A stretch of DNA of 64,000 bases from Nocardioides marmotae (GTDB taxonomy: Bacteria; Actinomycetota; Actinomycetes; Propionibacteriales; Nocardioidaceae). The notes beneath the pieces were generated by a model. The model had not been told where the DNA came from, made no database searches, and saw only the letters and a program-made list of their open reading frames with translations. A program made the position numbers and the translations under genes. The stretch is from NCBI RefSeq assembly GCF_013177455.1, contig NZ_CP053660.1, positions 310,001-374,000 of the forward strand, read 5' to 3'. How positions within the stretch are numbered: position 1 is the first letter of the stretch; every line of letters starts with the position of its first letter. Shown here piece after piece: positions 11,522 to 20,650 of this stretch.

Positions 11522-11735
11522 CGCCGGTCTAGTCCGGGTTTCGCCCGCCAGGGGCTCGGGGACCATGAGGTCGCTGCTGGAGGGAGCATGACTGCCGCAA
11601 GGCACCAGCAGGGCGGGAGCCTCCGTGCCCCGTCGGGCTGTTCCGGTCGGTCCCCCACATCACGCGGCCGGGACAGCCCCGTGGACGAGCCCGACGTGCG
11701 GCATACCTTCCGGCGCCGCCGGTCACCGGTGCGGG

Positions 11736-12716
11736 GTGCGACGAACCTGGGGGCCCGACCTGCTCGGGGAGGGCTACGAGCAGCAGGTCATCGAGCTCGG
11801 GACCGACCCCGACGGCGAGGGCGAGGTCTGCGCCGTCCTGGTGCGCCGCGACGTGCGGCCGGGGGAGGAGGTGCGCGGGGCGGTGCTCTACGTGCACGGC
11901 TTCTCCGACTACTTCTTCCAGACCGAGCTGGCCGACTTCCACGCCGCGCGCGGGCTGGCGTTCTACGGCTTGGACCTGCGCAAGTCCGGCCGCGCCCGCC
12001 GGCCCGGGCAGACCGCGCACTACGTCTCCGACCTCGAGCAGTACGACGCGGAGCTGGAGCGCGCGATGGGGCTGATCGCCGCCGACCACGGCCCCGACAC
12101 CCCCGTCGTCGTGGTCGCCCACTCCACCGGCGGGCTGGTCACGCCGCTGTGGCTGGACCGCCGGCGCCGCGCCGGCCGCACCGCGCCGGTGGCCGGGCTG
12201 GTGCTCAACAGCCCGTGGTTCGACCTCCAGGGCTCGGCGCTGCTCCGCGGGCCGGGCACCCAGGTGCTGCGGGCGCTAGCGATGGTCGCGCCGCTGCGCT
12301 CGCTCGACCTGCCCGCGAGCACCGTCTACGGCGACTCGCTGCACACCAGCGTCCGGGGCGAGTGGGACTACGACCTCGTGCTCAAGCCGCTCGAGGGGTT
12401 CCCCGTCACCGTCGGCTGGCTCAACGCCGTGCGCCGCGGCCACGCCCAGCTGCACCGCGGGCTCGAGGTGGGCGTGCCGGCGCTGGTGCTGCGCTCGGAC
12501 CGGACCCACTACTCCCGCAAGCACACCGACCTCAGCGACCGCGCCGACACGGTCCTCGACGTCCGGCAGATCGCCCGTTGGTCGGGCTGCCTGGGCGGTG
12601 AGACCACGGTCGTCCCGATCGCGGGCGCCCGGCACGACGTCTTCCTCTCCCTGCCCGCGCCGCGCGCCGCGGCGTACGACCTCCTCGGGGAGTGGCTCGA
12701 CCGGCACCTCGGCTGA
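11736..12716 (+). CDS. Alpha/beta hydrolase (lysophospholipase-like)
   Basis: About 326 residues. The oxyanion region is LYVHGFSDYFFQTELADFHAARG, the nucleophile elbow VVAHSTGGLVTPLW (Ser in HSTGG), and the late His IAGARHDVFLS; these match the serine aminopeptidase S33/monoacylglycerol lipase group. The start is uncertain. I take the GTG at 11736, just before RTWGPDLLGEGYEQQ. A better Shine-Dalgarno (GGAGGGAGC) precedes an ATG at 11588, but that ATG is in another frame and would need a frameshift near 11740 to reach this protein. No functional partner is near. Confidence 0.8.
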   Translation: MRRTWGPDLLGEGYEQQVIELGTDPDGEGEVCAVLVRRDVRPGEEVRGAVLYVHGFSDYFFQTELADFHAARGLAFYGLDLRKSGRARRPGQTAHYVSDLEQYDAELERAMGLIAADHGPDTPVVVVAHSTGGLVTPLWLDRRRRAGRTAPVAGLVLNSPWFDLQGSALLRGPGTQVLRALAMVAPLRSLDLPASTVYGDSLHTSVRGEWDYDLVLKPLEGFPVTVGWLNAVRRGHAQLHRGLEVGVPALVLRSDRTHYSRKHTDLSDRADTVLDVRQIARWSGCLGGETTVVPIAGARHDVFLSLPAPRAAAYDLLGEWLDRHLG

Positions 12717-12723
12717 GGGCGCC

Positions 12724-13728
12724 TCAGCTACCCGACCCCACCGACGCCGGCGGCTCGGTGAGCACGCGCAGGGCGAGGGCGGTGGTCGACTCGACGCCGA
12801 GGTGGCCGACGACCCGGGTGACCCGGCCGGGGTCGAGGGGGAGCAGGCCGGGCGAGCCGGGCACGTCGGGGGTCAGCCGCAGGTCGACCTCGCGGCCGCG
12901 CATGATCGAGAGGTTGAACTCGTAGCGCTCGCGCGCCCCCGGAGCGGTCAGCCGCGACAGCAGCCGGCGCCCGACGCGGGCGCTGCCGGTCTCCACGCAC
13001 CACGAGTCGACGGCCGCGACCAGGTTCGCGCCGGCGCAGTGGTCGATGTCGGCCCACGCGGCCTGCATGGAGCCGACCTGGGCGAGCAGCACCGCGGCGG
13101 TCTTCTCCCCGATCCCGGAGACCCCGGGGAGGTTGTCGCTGGCGTCCCCGCGGAGCGCGGCGAACTCCAGGTAGCTCGTGGCCGCCACGCCGTACATCGC
13201 GTGCAGCCGCTGCGGGGTCAGCAGCGGCGAGGCGCTGATGCCGCCGTCGATGAGCCGCAGCACCGAGGTGTGCTCGCTGATGTGGGCGAAGGAGTCACGG
13301 TCGGAGGTCACCAGCACGCAGCTCCACCCCGACCGCTCGGCCCAGGTGGCCGCCGTGGCGTTGACGTCGTCGGCCTCGAGCCCGGGCGGGGTGACCGCGA
13401 GCAGGCCCAGCGCGTCGAGCAGCGACCCGGCCCGCTCGAGCTGGTCGACGAGGGTCGCGTCCTTGGGCGCGCGGCCCGCCTTGTACGCCGGGTAGGCCGC
13501 CTCGCGCTCGGAGGAGGTGCGGTCGTCGAGCCCGAAGAGCACCGCGTCCGGCGCGAACTGGTCGACCGCCTCCAGGATCTGCCGCAGCATCCCGTGCAGC
13601 GCCCACGCGGGGCGGCCGCCGCGGTCGCGCAGGTCGGAGTGGGCGCGCGCGTGGTGGTTGCGGTGCAGCAGCGACGGGGCGTCGACGGCGAGCAGCAGCT
13701 TGCGGGGACGGTCGGGTGGGGTGCGCAT
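12724..13728 (-). CDS. 5'-3' exonuclease (Pol I N-terminal domain-like, FEN family)
   Basis: A 334-residue stand-alone 5' nuclease. The acidic metal ligands are visible in LLAVDAPSLLHR, FGLDDRTSSEREAAYPAYKAGR, LEADDVNATAA, VTSDRDSF and ALRGDASDNLPGVSGIGEKTAA, the last holding the helix-hairpin-helix DNA contact. It has no polymerase domain, unlike PolA, and so resembles the extra exonucleases of Actinobacteria that help remove primers or flaps. It converges with the hydrolase gene (8 bp apart) and diverges from the cyclase gene. Confidence 0.92.
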   Translation of the reverse strand: MRTPPDRPRKLLLAVDAPSLLHRNHHARAHSDLRDRGGRPAWALHGMLRQILEAVDQFAPDAVLFGLDDRTSSEREAAYPAYKAGRAPKDATLVDQLERAGSLLDALGLLAVTPPGLEADDVNATAATWAERSGWSCVLVTSDRDSFAHISEHTSVLRLIDGGISASPLLTPQRLHAMYGVAATSYLEFAALRGDASDNLPGVSGIGEKTAAVLLAQVGSMQAAWADIDHCAGANLVAAVDSWCVETGSARVGRRLLSRLTAPGARERYEFNLSIMRGREVDLRLTPDVPGSPGLLPLDPGRVTRVVGHLGVESTTALALRVLTEPPASVGSGS

Positions 13729-13833
13729 GACGGTGCCCGGAGCCTACGTCCCGCCGCCCGGAGGGCGCGGGGGCCGGTACGGTCGGCGCACACGGATCGC
13801 GGACGACCGCGCGGCCGCGGACCGGAGGTGGGG

Positions 13834-15372
13834 ATGAGCAGGCGCTCGGCACCCTTCGGCGCGCGCGTGCTGGGCCGCCCCGACCAGTCGGTGCGCGCGC
13901 TGCGCCTGCGGGTCCAGCTGCTGCTGACCGTGATGCTGGTCAGCACCAACGTCATCGCCGCCGGCGTCGTCTTCCTCATCGCCTCCTTCGTCGTGCCCGC
14001 GCCCGGGCCCACGAGCGCGATGGTGCTCGCGCTGGCGATCGCGGTGCCGACGTACGTCGGCGTGGCGGTGGCCGTCGGGGTCGCGGTCGGGACGCGGCTG
14101 AGCCTGCGCGCCCTGCGCTGGGCCACCCTCGGCCGCGAGCCCGACGTGCGGCAGCGGCTGGCCGCCCTGCGCGTCCCGCTGTGGCTGACGGTCATGCAGG
14201 GTGCCCTGTGGCTCGGCGCGACGGTGCTCTTCACGACCCTCGCGCTGACCCTCCAGCCCGAGCGCGCCCTCGGGTCCGGCGTCGCCGTGGGCATCGCCGG
14301 GCTGGTGGCCTGCGGGATCGCCTTCCTGCTGGCCGACTTCGTCATGCGGCCGATCTCGGCGCGCGCCCTCGACGGGCTCGCGGTCACCGACCGGCCGCGC
14401 GGGGCCGGCGTCGGCGGCCGGATGGTGCTGTTCTGGTGCCTCGGCACGGCCGCGCCGGTCGGCGGCATGGTGGTCGCCTCCGTCGTCGGGCTCGCCGGCG
14501 ACGACAACGCCCGCGAACGGCTGCCGTTCACGGTGCTGGCGATCAGCGCGGTCGTGCTGGTCTTCGGGCTGCTGACCACGGTGCTCAACGCCCGCTCGAT
14601 CGTCGCGCCGGTCACCTCGGTGCGCGAGGCGCTGCTCGACGTCGAGCGCGGCGACCTCGACCGCGAGGTGGTCGTCTTCGACGGCACCGAGCTCGGCTCC
14701 CTCCAGGCCGGGTTCAACGCGATGGCCCAGGGCCTGCGCGAGCGCGAGCAGCTGCGCGACCTGTTCGGCCGCCACGTCGGCCGCGACGTCGCCCTCGCCG
14801 CGGCCGCCCGCGGGGTCGAGCTCGGCGGGGAGTCCCGCGAGGTCTCGGTGCTCTTCGTCGACCTGGTCGGCTCCACGACGTACGCCACCCGGCACGACCC
14901 CGCCGAGGTCGTGCGGACCCTCAACCGGTTCTTCGGCGTGGTCGTCGAGGAGGTCGACCGGCAGCACGGGCTGGTCAACAAGTTCATCGGCGACGCCGTC
15001 CTCGCGGTCTTCGGGGCGCCGGTCGACCACCCCGACCACGCGACCGCCGCGCTCGCCGCGGCCCGCGCGATCGTGCGGCGGCTGGTCGAGGAGGTCCCCG
15101 AGATCACCGCCGGCATCGGCGTCGCCACCGGCGAGGCGGTCGCGGGCAACGTCGGCGCGGCGAGCCGGCTGGAGTACACCGTGATCGGCGACGCCGTGAA
15201 CAGCGCGGCCCGGCTCACCGACCTGGCCAAGGAGGTGCCCGGCTGCGTGCTGGCCGCCTGGGACAGCGTCGAGGCGGCCGCGCCCGAGGAGGCCCGGCGC
15301 TGGCGCCGGCACGACCCCGTCGTGCTCCGCGGGCGCAGCGAGGAGACCGAGACCGCCGTCCTCTGCGGCTAG
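13834..15372 (+). CDS. Membrane-bound class III adenylate/guanylate cyclase with HAMP domain
   Basis: A 512-residue protein with six predicted transmembrane segments (about residues 25-250), a HAMP linker (about 255-310, SIVAPVTSVREALLDVERGDL) and a C-terminal cyclase domain. The metal-binding aspartates are in FVDLVGST and GDAVLAVFG, the purine-selecting Lys in NKFIGD and Thr in LEYTVIGD, and the transition-state Asn/Arg in NSAARL. A complete set of residues suggests activity. The layout matches mycobacterial Rv1318c-1320c/Rv3645. The ATG at 13834 has the SD GGAGG. The cAMP made could feed the CRP-like site before the xylose genes; that link is inference. Confidence 0.93.
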   Translation: MSRRSAPFGARVLGRPDQSVRALRLRVQLLLTVMLVSTNVIAAGVVFLIASFVVPAPGPTSAMVLALAIAVPTYVGVAVAVGVAVGTRLSLRALRWATLGREPDVRQRLAALRVPLWLTVMQGALWLGATVLFTTLALTLQPERALGSGVAVGIAGLVACGIAFLLADFVMRPISARALDGLAVTDRPRGAGVGGRMVLFWCLGTAAPVGGMVVASVVGLAGDDNARERLPFTVLAISAVVLVFGLLTTVLNARSIVAPVTSVREALLDVERGDLDREVVVFDGTELGSLQAGFNAMAQGLREREQLRDLFGRHVGRDVALAAAARGVELGGESREVSVLFVDLVGSTTYATRHDPAEVVRTLNRFFGVVVEEVDRQHGLVNKFIGDAVLAVFGAPVDHPDHATAALAAARAIVRRLVEEVPEITAGIGVATGEAVAGNVGAASRLEYTVIGDAVNSAARLTDLAKEVPGCVLAAWDSVEAAAPEEARRWRRHDPVVLRGRSEETETAVLCG

Positions 15373-16193
15373 CAGGCCCACTCCCACCAGCAGCCGGACA
15401 CGTCGCCACGGGCCAGCGCCGCGGGGTCGCCGAAGAGGTGGGCCGCCCCCATGTCGCCCCACTCGAACAGGCCGCCCACCTCCGAGTCCAGCCGCACCAG
15501 CAGGCGGTGCGGACGACCCGGCGGCACGTCCGGCGGGCCCTGCACGAGGTGAGGCCAGCCGCCGACCTGCACCGCGGCCAGGTCCTGGGCGGCCTCCGCG
15601 AGGTCGTCGTCGTCCTCGGCGACCCGCTCGAGAGCGGCGTACGCCGCCGGGCTGGCCGCCACGTCCTCGGCGAGGTGCTCCCAGCCGATCGGCAGCATCG
15701 TGGCGGCCGCGAACACCAGCGGCCGGGCGGTCCTCGGGTCGAGGACCGCGTTCGCGAACCGGGGGTCGGCGTAGCCGTCGGGGTAGTCCGCGGCCGGTCC
15801 GGCCCCCGGGGCCGCGAGCGCCGTCTCGTCGTACCAACGCACGGCCAGCCCGGTGGTCTCGGGGCCTTCCTCGACGTCCACGCCGTAGGCCTCGTCGGAG
15901 CGCACGAACCACTGGAGCAGCCCGGCGCGGGGGAAGTCCGGCAGCGGCGGCAGCTCGGAGAAGTCGACCTGCACCAGGAAGTTCATCGGCCTGTCCTCGT
16001 GGTCGTGGGGCCACGCCTCGCCCGGCGCCTGGAACGGCAGACCGCCGACCTGGGAGCGCGGCACACCCGCACCTCCAACCGCGCCCGCCGGCGCGGGGGC
16101 GCCCGCGGCCACCGGCCGCAGCAGGGCCCGGACCGCCGCGCGGTCGGGCTCGGGGACGCGCTCGATCATCCGCTGTCGGTCGGCCTCGCTCAT
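15369..16193 (-). CDS. DUF1963 / YwqG-like protein
   Basis: A 274-residue cytosolic protein with the DUF1963 pattern: SQVGGLPF and WPHD early on, then NFLVQVDFSELPPLPDFPRAG, and a C-terminal DSEVGGLFEWGDMG followed by LARGDVSGCWW. The family is found in many bacteria without a settled function. It is probably leaderless (TACGGT box 7 nt before the ATG). Its stop and that of the cyclase gene share the palindrome CTAG, so two convergent genes overlap by three bases. Confidence 0.88.
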   Translation of the reverse strand: MSEADRQRMIERVPEPDRAAVRALLRPVAAGAPAPAGAVGGAGVPRSQVGGLPFQAPGEAWPHDHEDRPMNFLVQVDFSELPPLPDFPRAGLLQWFVRSDEAYGVDVEEGPETTGLAVRWYDETALAAPGAGPAADYPDGYADPRFANAVLDPRTARPLVFAAATMLPIGWEHLAEDVAASPAAYAALERVAEDDDDLAEAAQDLAAVQVGGWPHLVQGPPDVPPGRPHRLLVRLDSEVGGLFEWGDMGAAHLFGDPAALARGDVSGCWWEWAC

Positions 16194-16200
16194 GCCCGCG

Positions 16201-16206
16201 ACCGTA
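16201..16206 (-). promoter_or_regulatory. -10 box TACGGT, leaderless start of DUF1963 gene
   Basis: A minus-strand TANNNT box 7 nt before the ATG at 16193. Confidence 0.5.
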
Positions 16207-16233
16207 GCGGCCGGTCCAGGTGCACGGGCCGGC

Positions 16234-17124
16234 TCAGCGCAGCTCGGCCGCGCGCGCCTGCACCTCGCTGCGGATCGCCGCGAGCGCCGCGACGGCCGGT
16301 GCGCGGCGGACGCTGGCGCTCGCGAGGGCGGCCACGAAGCCCAGCTCGACCCGCACCCGGCTGGGGAGGACCGGCTCGAGCCCGGTGGTCCGGCGGGCGA
16401 GGAACTTCGGCAGCAGCGCGATGCCCGCCCCCGCCCGCGCCGCCTCGAGCTGGGCGAAGACGCTGGTGGCGCCGAGCTGCACCGCCCGCTCGGCGAAGAG
16501 CCGGTCGACCAGCTGGAGGTCGCTGACCCGCAGCGCCCCCTCCACGTAGTAGACGAGCGCGTGGTCCTCCAGCTCGGCCTGCGACCGCGGCCGCCCGGCC
16601 CGGTCGAGGTAGGAGGGGGCGGCGAAGAGGCCCAGCTCGTACGTCGCCAGGTCGATGGTCCGCACCCGCGGGGACAGCGGCTCCCCGACGCCGACCTCCA
16701 CGTCGGCGCCGCTGCCGTGCACGATCGGCCGGGTGGCGGCGGTGAGCTCGACCGTGACTCGGGGGTGCCGGCGGCGCAGCGCGGCGAGCGCGGGCGCGGC
16801 GTACACGGCGGCGAACGCCTCGGGTGCGGAGACCCGCACGAGGCCGGCCAGCTCGCCCTCGCCGTCCCCGTCGGCGCTCAGCGCGTGGCGGGCGGTGGTG
16901 ACCGCGCGCTCGACCGACTCCGCGGCGGGGAGCAGCGAGCGGCCGAGCTCGGTGAGGTGGCAGCCGCGCGTGGTGCGCGAGACGACCGGCGCCCCGACCG
17001 TCGCCTCGAGCGCGTCGAGGCGGCGCGAGACCGTGGAGTGGGTGAGCCCGAGGGCGGTCGCCGCGGCGCTGAGGTTGCCGGTGCGGGCGACCTCGAGCAG
17101 CACGACCAGGTCGTCGGCACGCAT
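16234..17124 (-). CDS. LysR-family transcriptional regulator
   Basis: A 296-residue LysR protein. The N-terminal winged helix is DDLVVLLEVARTGNLSAAATALGLTHSTVSRRLDALEA, followed by a periplasmic-binding-like effector domain (about 90-290). GGGAGG precedes the ATG. It is divergent from the aldehyde dehydrogenase gene with a 156-bp shared gap, so it most likely controls that gene; LysR proteins usually bind a T-N11-A site in such a gap. The effector is unknown. Confidence 0.93.
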   Translation of the reverse strand: MRADDLVVLLEVARTGNLSAAATALGLTHSTVSRRLDALEATVGAPVVSRTTRGCHLTELGRSLLPAAESVERAVTTARHALSADGDGEGELAGLVRVSAPEAFAAVYAAPALAALRRRHPRVTVELTAATRPIVHGSGADVEVGVGEPLSPRVRTIDLATYELGLFAAPSYLDRAGRPRSQAELEDHALVYYVEGALRVSDLQLVDRLFAERAVQLGATSVFAQLEAARAGAGIALLPKFLARRTTGLEPVLPSRVRVELGFVAALASASVRRAPAVAALAAIRSEVQARAAELR

Positions 17125-17280
17125 CGCTCGGCCCTCCCGTCCAGCCCTCGCCGGCTGTGCATCCTTGCACAGCCGGTGTGCGGGGGTCGGCGTTGTCCGA
17201 CGGCCCCGGGTGGGCGAACCTGTACCTCGTCCGCGCCCGCGCGCGCCCGTCGTACCCGAGCCGCCAGGAGGCCGCCCATC

Positions 17281-18783
17281 GTGAAGCTGCAGACCACCAT
17301 CGACGCACCCGACGCCGGCACGCCCGACTGGCCGATGCTCATCGGCGGGGAGTGGGTCCCCTCCGAGAGCGGCGCGTGGCGCGACGTGGTGACCCCGGCC
17401 CGCGCCGAGCAGGTCCTCGCGCGGGTGCCCGAGGGCACGAAGGCCGACCTCGACCGGGCCGTCGACGCGGCCACCGCCGCACTGCCGGCCTGGCGGGCGC
17501 TGCACTTCCGCGAGCGCGGCACGATCCTGCTGCGCATCGCCGACGCCCTCGAGCAGCGCGCCGAGGACTTCGCCCAGCTGACCGCCCAGGACACCGGCAA
17601 CGCGCTGCGCACCCAGGCGCGGCCGGAGTCGGCGACCCTGGTGGCGCTGTTCCGCTACTTCGGCGGCGTGGCCGGGGAGTTCAAGGGCACCGTGCTGCCC
17701 GCCGGCGACGACCAGCTGCAGTACACCCGGCTCGAGCCGCTCGGCGTCGTCGGCGCGATCCTGCCGTGGAACTCCCCGCTGATGATCGCCGCGATGAAGC
17801 TGCCCGCCGCGCTCGCCGCCGGCAACACCCTCGTGGTCAAGCCCGCCGAGGACGCCCCGCTGACGATCCTGCTGCTCGCGCAGGTCATGTCCGAGCACCT
17901 GCCGGCGGGCGTGCTCAACGTCGTCACCGGCGTCGGCGAGACCGTCGGCCAGGCGATCTCCGAGCACCCGGGCATCCACAAGGTCTCCTTCACCGGCTCC
18001 TCCGAGGTCGGCCGGATCGTCGGCGCCACCGCCGGCGGCCGCCTCGCGCACCAGTCGCTCGAGCTCGGCGGAAAGTCGCCGAACATCGTGTGCCCCTCGG
18101 CCGCCGCGCCGGACGTCATCGAGGCGACCGCCGAGGGCGTGCTGCTCGCGATGCGGTTCAGCCGCCAGGGCCAGTCCTGCACCGCCGGGTCGCGGCTGTT
18201 CCTCCACGAGGACGTGCACGACGAGTTCCTCCGCGTGCTGGTCGAGAAGGTCTCGAAGCTCAAGGTCGGCGACCCGCTCGCCGAGGAGACCGACATGGGC
18301 GCGATCATCAACCGCTCGCAGTACGAGCAGGTCCTCGACTACATCGAGGACGGCAAGTCCCAGCCCGGCGTCCGGGTCGCGCTGGACATGTCCCGCGACG
18401 TGCCCGAGGGGCTCGAGGGCTACTACCAGGGCCCCACGATCCTCGCCGGCGTCGCCAACGACTGGCGGATCGCCCGGGAGGAGATCTTCGGCCCCGTGCT
18501 CGTCGTCATCCCGTGGAAGGACGAGGACGAGGTCGTCGCGATGGCCAACGACTCCCACTACGGCCTCGCCGCGTTCGTCTGGTCCCGCGACCTCGACCAG
18601 GCCCTCGGCCTGGCCCACCGCATCGAGTCCGGCTGGGTCCAGGTCAACCAGGGCGGCGGCCAGGTCGTCGGCCAGTCCTACGGCGGCTACAAGGCCTCCG
18701 GCATCGGCCGGGAGTTCTCCATCGAGGGCGCGATCGAGGGCTTCACCCAGACCAAGCAGATCAACGTCAAGCTCGGTCGCTGA
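17281..18783 (+). CDS. NAD(P)-dependent aldehyde dehydrogenase
   Basis: A 500-residue ALDH. The catalytic Cys is in RQGQSCTAGSR, the general-base Glu in LELGGKSPNIV, the Rossmann contact in VSFTGSSEVG and the conserved EEIFGPV near the end. Start GTG 17281 follows AGGAGG by 7 bases, although the frame stays open far upstream. It oxidises an aldehyde to the acid; the substrate cannot be told from the sequence. Regulation by the divergent LysR gene is likely. Confidence 0.95.
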   Translation: MKLQTTIDAPDAGTPDWPMLIGGEWVPSESGAWRDVVTPARAEQVLARVPEGTKADLDRAVDAATAALPAWRALHFRERGTILLRIADALEQRAEDFAQLTAQDTGNALRTQARPESATLVALFRYFGGVAGEFKGTVLPAGDDQLQYTRLEPLGVVGAILPWNSPLMIAAMKLPAALAAGNTLVVKPAEDAPLTILLLAQVMSEHLPAGVLNVVTGVGETVGQAISEHPGIHKVSFTGSSEVGRIVGATAGGRLAHQSLELGGKSPNIVCPSAAAPDVIEATAEGVLLAMRFSRQGQSCTAGSRLFLHEDVHDEFLRVLVEKVSKLKVGDPLAEETDMGAIINRSQYEQVLDYIEDGKSQPGVRVALDMSRDVPEGLEGYYQGPTILAGVANDWRIAREEIFGPVLVVIPWKDEDEVVAMANDSHYGLAAFVWSRDLDQALGLAHRIESGWVQVNQGGGQVVGQSYGGYKASGIGREFSIEGAIEGFTQTKQINVKLGR

Positions 18784-18800
18784 GGCTTGCGCCGGCCGGA

Positions 18801-18887
18801 AGGTTCATCGGCCGGCCGCTGAACCTCCCGGTGGGCCGATGGAACTTCATCGGCCCACCGACAGTTTTGTCGGCCGGCCGATGAAAC
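18801..18887. repeat. Cluster of three palindromes sharing the CATCGGCCGGCCGATG core
   Basis: First, 18801-18826, palindromic except for one mismatched pair. Second, a hairpin with a perfect 12-bp stem, GGTGGGCCGATG (18830-18841) against 18848-18859, with a 6-nt loop. Third, 18864-18887, imperfect, with the same centre TCGGCCGGCCGA. They follow the ALDH stop, lie between convergent genes, and resemble the 38-bp palindrome at 4163. They may act as bidirectional terminators. Confidence 0.8.
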
Positions 18888-18900
18888 ATCCCGCCCGCCC

Positions 18901-18954
18901 GCCGGTCCCTCAGGTCCCGCCGGTCCCTCAGGTCCCGCCGGTCCCTCAGGTCCC
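18901..18954. repeat. Three perfect 18-bp tandem copies covering the selO stop codon
   Basis: Unit GCCGGTCCCTCAGGTCCC at 18901, 18919 and 18937. The last copy contains the selO stop (18946-18948). Read on the selO strand, each 6-codon unit repeats Gly-Thr-stop, so the gene's 3' end has been triplicated in frame. Confidence 0.95.
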
Positions 18955-20409
18955 GCAGTACGTCGTGTAGGAACCGAAGTCGGGCGGGGCGGGGGCGGCG
19001 TAGGCCGCCAGCCCCGGCCGCTCGTCGTACGGCGAGCGCAGCACGTCGACCAACCGCTCGACCGGCTCGAGGTCCCCGGTGGTGGCGGCGTCGAGCGCCT
19101 CCTCGACCAGGTGGTTGCGCGGGACGTAGAGGGGGTTGACCCGGTCCATGGCGTCGGCGTCCGGGTCGAGCGCGCGCCACCGCTCGAGCCAGCCGTCGAG
19201 GGCGGGCAGGTCGAGGACCATGCCGCGCACCGGCTCGGCGTCGCCGCGGGCGGCGGTGGCGAGCGCGCGGAAGAACGACGTCCAGTCGACGTGCCCGGAG
19301 CGCAGGATCGGGAAGAGGTCGTCGACCAGCGGGACCGCCACGTCGTCGGCCAGCCCGGCGGGCAGCCCGGCCTTGGCCCGCATGTGGCCGGTGAACGCCG
19401 CGCTGTAGGCGTCGCGGAACCCGCCGAGGGCCTCGGTCGCGATCTCGATCGCGCGCTCCTCGGACTCGTCGAGCAGCGGCAGCATCGCCTCGGCGAGCCG
19501 GGCGAGGTTCCACTCGGCGGCGACGGGCTGGTTGCCGTAGGCGTACCGGCCGGCCTCGTCGATCGAGCTGAACACCGACGCGGGGTCGAAGGCCTCCATG
19601 AAGGCGCACGGCCCGTAGTCGATGGTCTCGCCCGACAGCGTCATGTTGTCGGTGTTCATCACCCCGTGCACGAACCCCACGGCCATCCACCGCGCGACCA
19701 GGGAGGCCTGGACGGCGACCACGGACTCCAGCAGCGCGAGGTACGGCGCGTCGGCCTCGCGCGCCGCCGGGTGGTGCCGGTCGATCGTGTGGTCGGCCAG
19801 CCGCCGCAGCAGGTCGAGGTCGCCGGTGGCCCGGGCGTACTGCACCGACCCGACCCGCAGGTGGCTCGCGGCCACCCGCGCCAGCACGGCGCCGGGGAGC
19901 ACGGTCTCGCGCTGGACCTTCCGGCCGGTGGCGAGGACCGCGAGCGAGCGGGTGGTGGGGATGCCGAGGGCGTGCATCGCGGTGGAGACGACGTGCTCGC
20001 GCAGCATCGGGCCGACGGCCGCCAGCCCGTCGCCGCCGCGCGCGAACGGCGTACGCCCCGAGCCCTTGAGGTGCAGGTCGCGCACCACCCCGTCGGGGCC
20101 GGTCAGCTCGCCGAGCAGCAGTGCGCGGCCGTCGCCGAGCCGCGGGGAGAACCCGCCGAACTGGTGGCCGGCGTAGGCCTGCGCCACCGGCTGCGCACCC
20201 GCGGGCACGCGGGTGCCGGTGAGCAGCCCGAGCCCCTCGGGGCCGCGCAGCCAGGCCGGGTCGAGGCCGACCTCGGCAGCGAGCTCCTCGTCGAGGGCGA
20301 GCAGCCGGGGCTCGCTGGTCTCGGCCGCTTGCCACGGCACGGCGAGCTCGGGCAGCTCGTCGGCGAAGCGGTGGTCGAGGTGGACGGTGGGAGACGGGGC
20401 GACGCTCAC
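18946..20409 (-). CDS. selO: SelO (YdiU) pseudokinase protein adenylyltransferase
   Basis: A 487-residue SelO-family protein, which transfers AMP from ATP to Ser/Thr/Tyr of target proteins and is linked to redox stress. The motifs are [37 protein letters not shown] (ATP-binding Lys and Arg), HGVMNTDNM (the Asn/Asp metal site in place of the kinase HRD) and DYGPCAFME. The penultimate region has the conserved C-terminal Cys (TYCGT), the position of selenocysteine in animals. GTG 20409 was chosen over an upstream ATG at 20508 because of a TACTGT -10 box 7 nt before it. Confidence 0.94.
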   Translation of the reverse strand: MSVAPSPTVHLDHRFADELPELAVPWQAAETSEPRLLALDEELAAEVGLDPAWLRGPEGLGLLTGTRVPAGAQPVAQAYAGHQFGGFSPRLGDGRALLLGELTGPDGVVRDLHLKGSGRTPFARGGDGLAAVGPMLREHVVSTAMHALGIPTTRSLAVLATGRKVQRETVLPGAVLARVAASHLRVGSVQYARATGDLDLLRRLADHTIDRHHPAAREADAPYLALLESVVAVQASLVARWMAVGFVHGVMNTDNMTLSGETIDYGPCAFMEAFDPASVFSSIDEAGRYAYGNQPVAAEWNLARLAEAMLPLLDESEERAIEIATEALGGFRDAYSAAFTGHMRAKAGLPAGLADDVAVPLVDDLFPILRSGHVDWTSFFRALATAARGDAEPVRGMVLDLPALDGWLERWRALDPDADAMDRVNPLYVPRNHLVEEALDAATTGDLEPVERLVDVLRSPYDERPGLAAYAAPAPPDFGSYTTYCGT

Positions 20410-20416
20410 CTCGTCG

Positions 20417-20422
20417 ACAGTA
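20417..20422 (-). promoter_or_regulatory. -10 box TACTGT, leaderless start of selO
   Basis: A minus-strand TANNNT box 7 nt before the GTG at 20409. It decides the start. Confidence 0.5.
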
Positions 20423-20493
20423 CGTCGCGGCACCGACGACCCCTGCCGCTCGCCGCCGGGCGGCGAGGGCCCGAGGGCCCCGAGCGGCCCGAG

Positions 20494-20509
20494 TGTGGCG
20501 CAGGTCACA
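20494..20509. promoter_or_regulatory. CRP/GlxR-like site upstream of the xylose transporter
   Basis: TGTGGCGCAGGTCACA matches the CRP/GlxR pattern TGTGA-N6-TCACA with one mismatch. It lies 142 bp before the binding-protein gene, so catabolite control by cAMP is possible. Confidence 0.4.
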
Positions 20510-20571
20510 ACTTGGCAACGGCTGGAGAATCCGCCAACGAGCTCCTAGACGTGGTGCACGTCACATCATAA

Positions 20572-20586
20572 GTTGTGGCGAACAAC
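20572..20586 (+). promoter_or_regulatory. Inverted repeat GTTGT-N5-ACAAC, candidate ROK operator
   Basis: A short AT-richer dyad 65 bp before the binding-protein gene. The string GAACAACAAA, part of it, recurs near 21805 before the ATPase gene. The ROK regulator at 23954 is the natural candidate to bind it. Confidence 0.35.
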
Positions 20587-20650
20587 AAACGCGCGATGCC
20601 TGCCGGCGGACGGTGAGTGGGCGCGAACCAACGCCAAGGAGGCGGATCGC

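Noticed and set aside
11588..11735. N-terminal extension of the alpha/beta hydrolase from the well-placed ATG at 11588
   Set aside because: That ATG is in a different frame from the hydrolase and its translation shows no homology to the family start; a frameshift would be needed. A sequencing error cannot be fully excluded.
18937..18954. Selenocysteine reading of the TGA codons at the selO end
   Set aside because: The functional Cys is already encoded just before the first TGA, the following repeats hold further TGAs, and no SECIS-like hairpin is evident.
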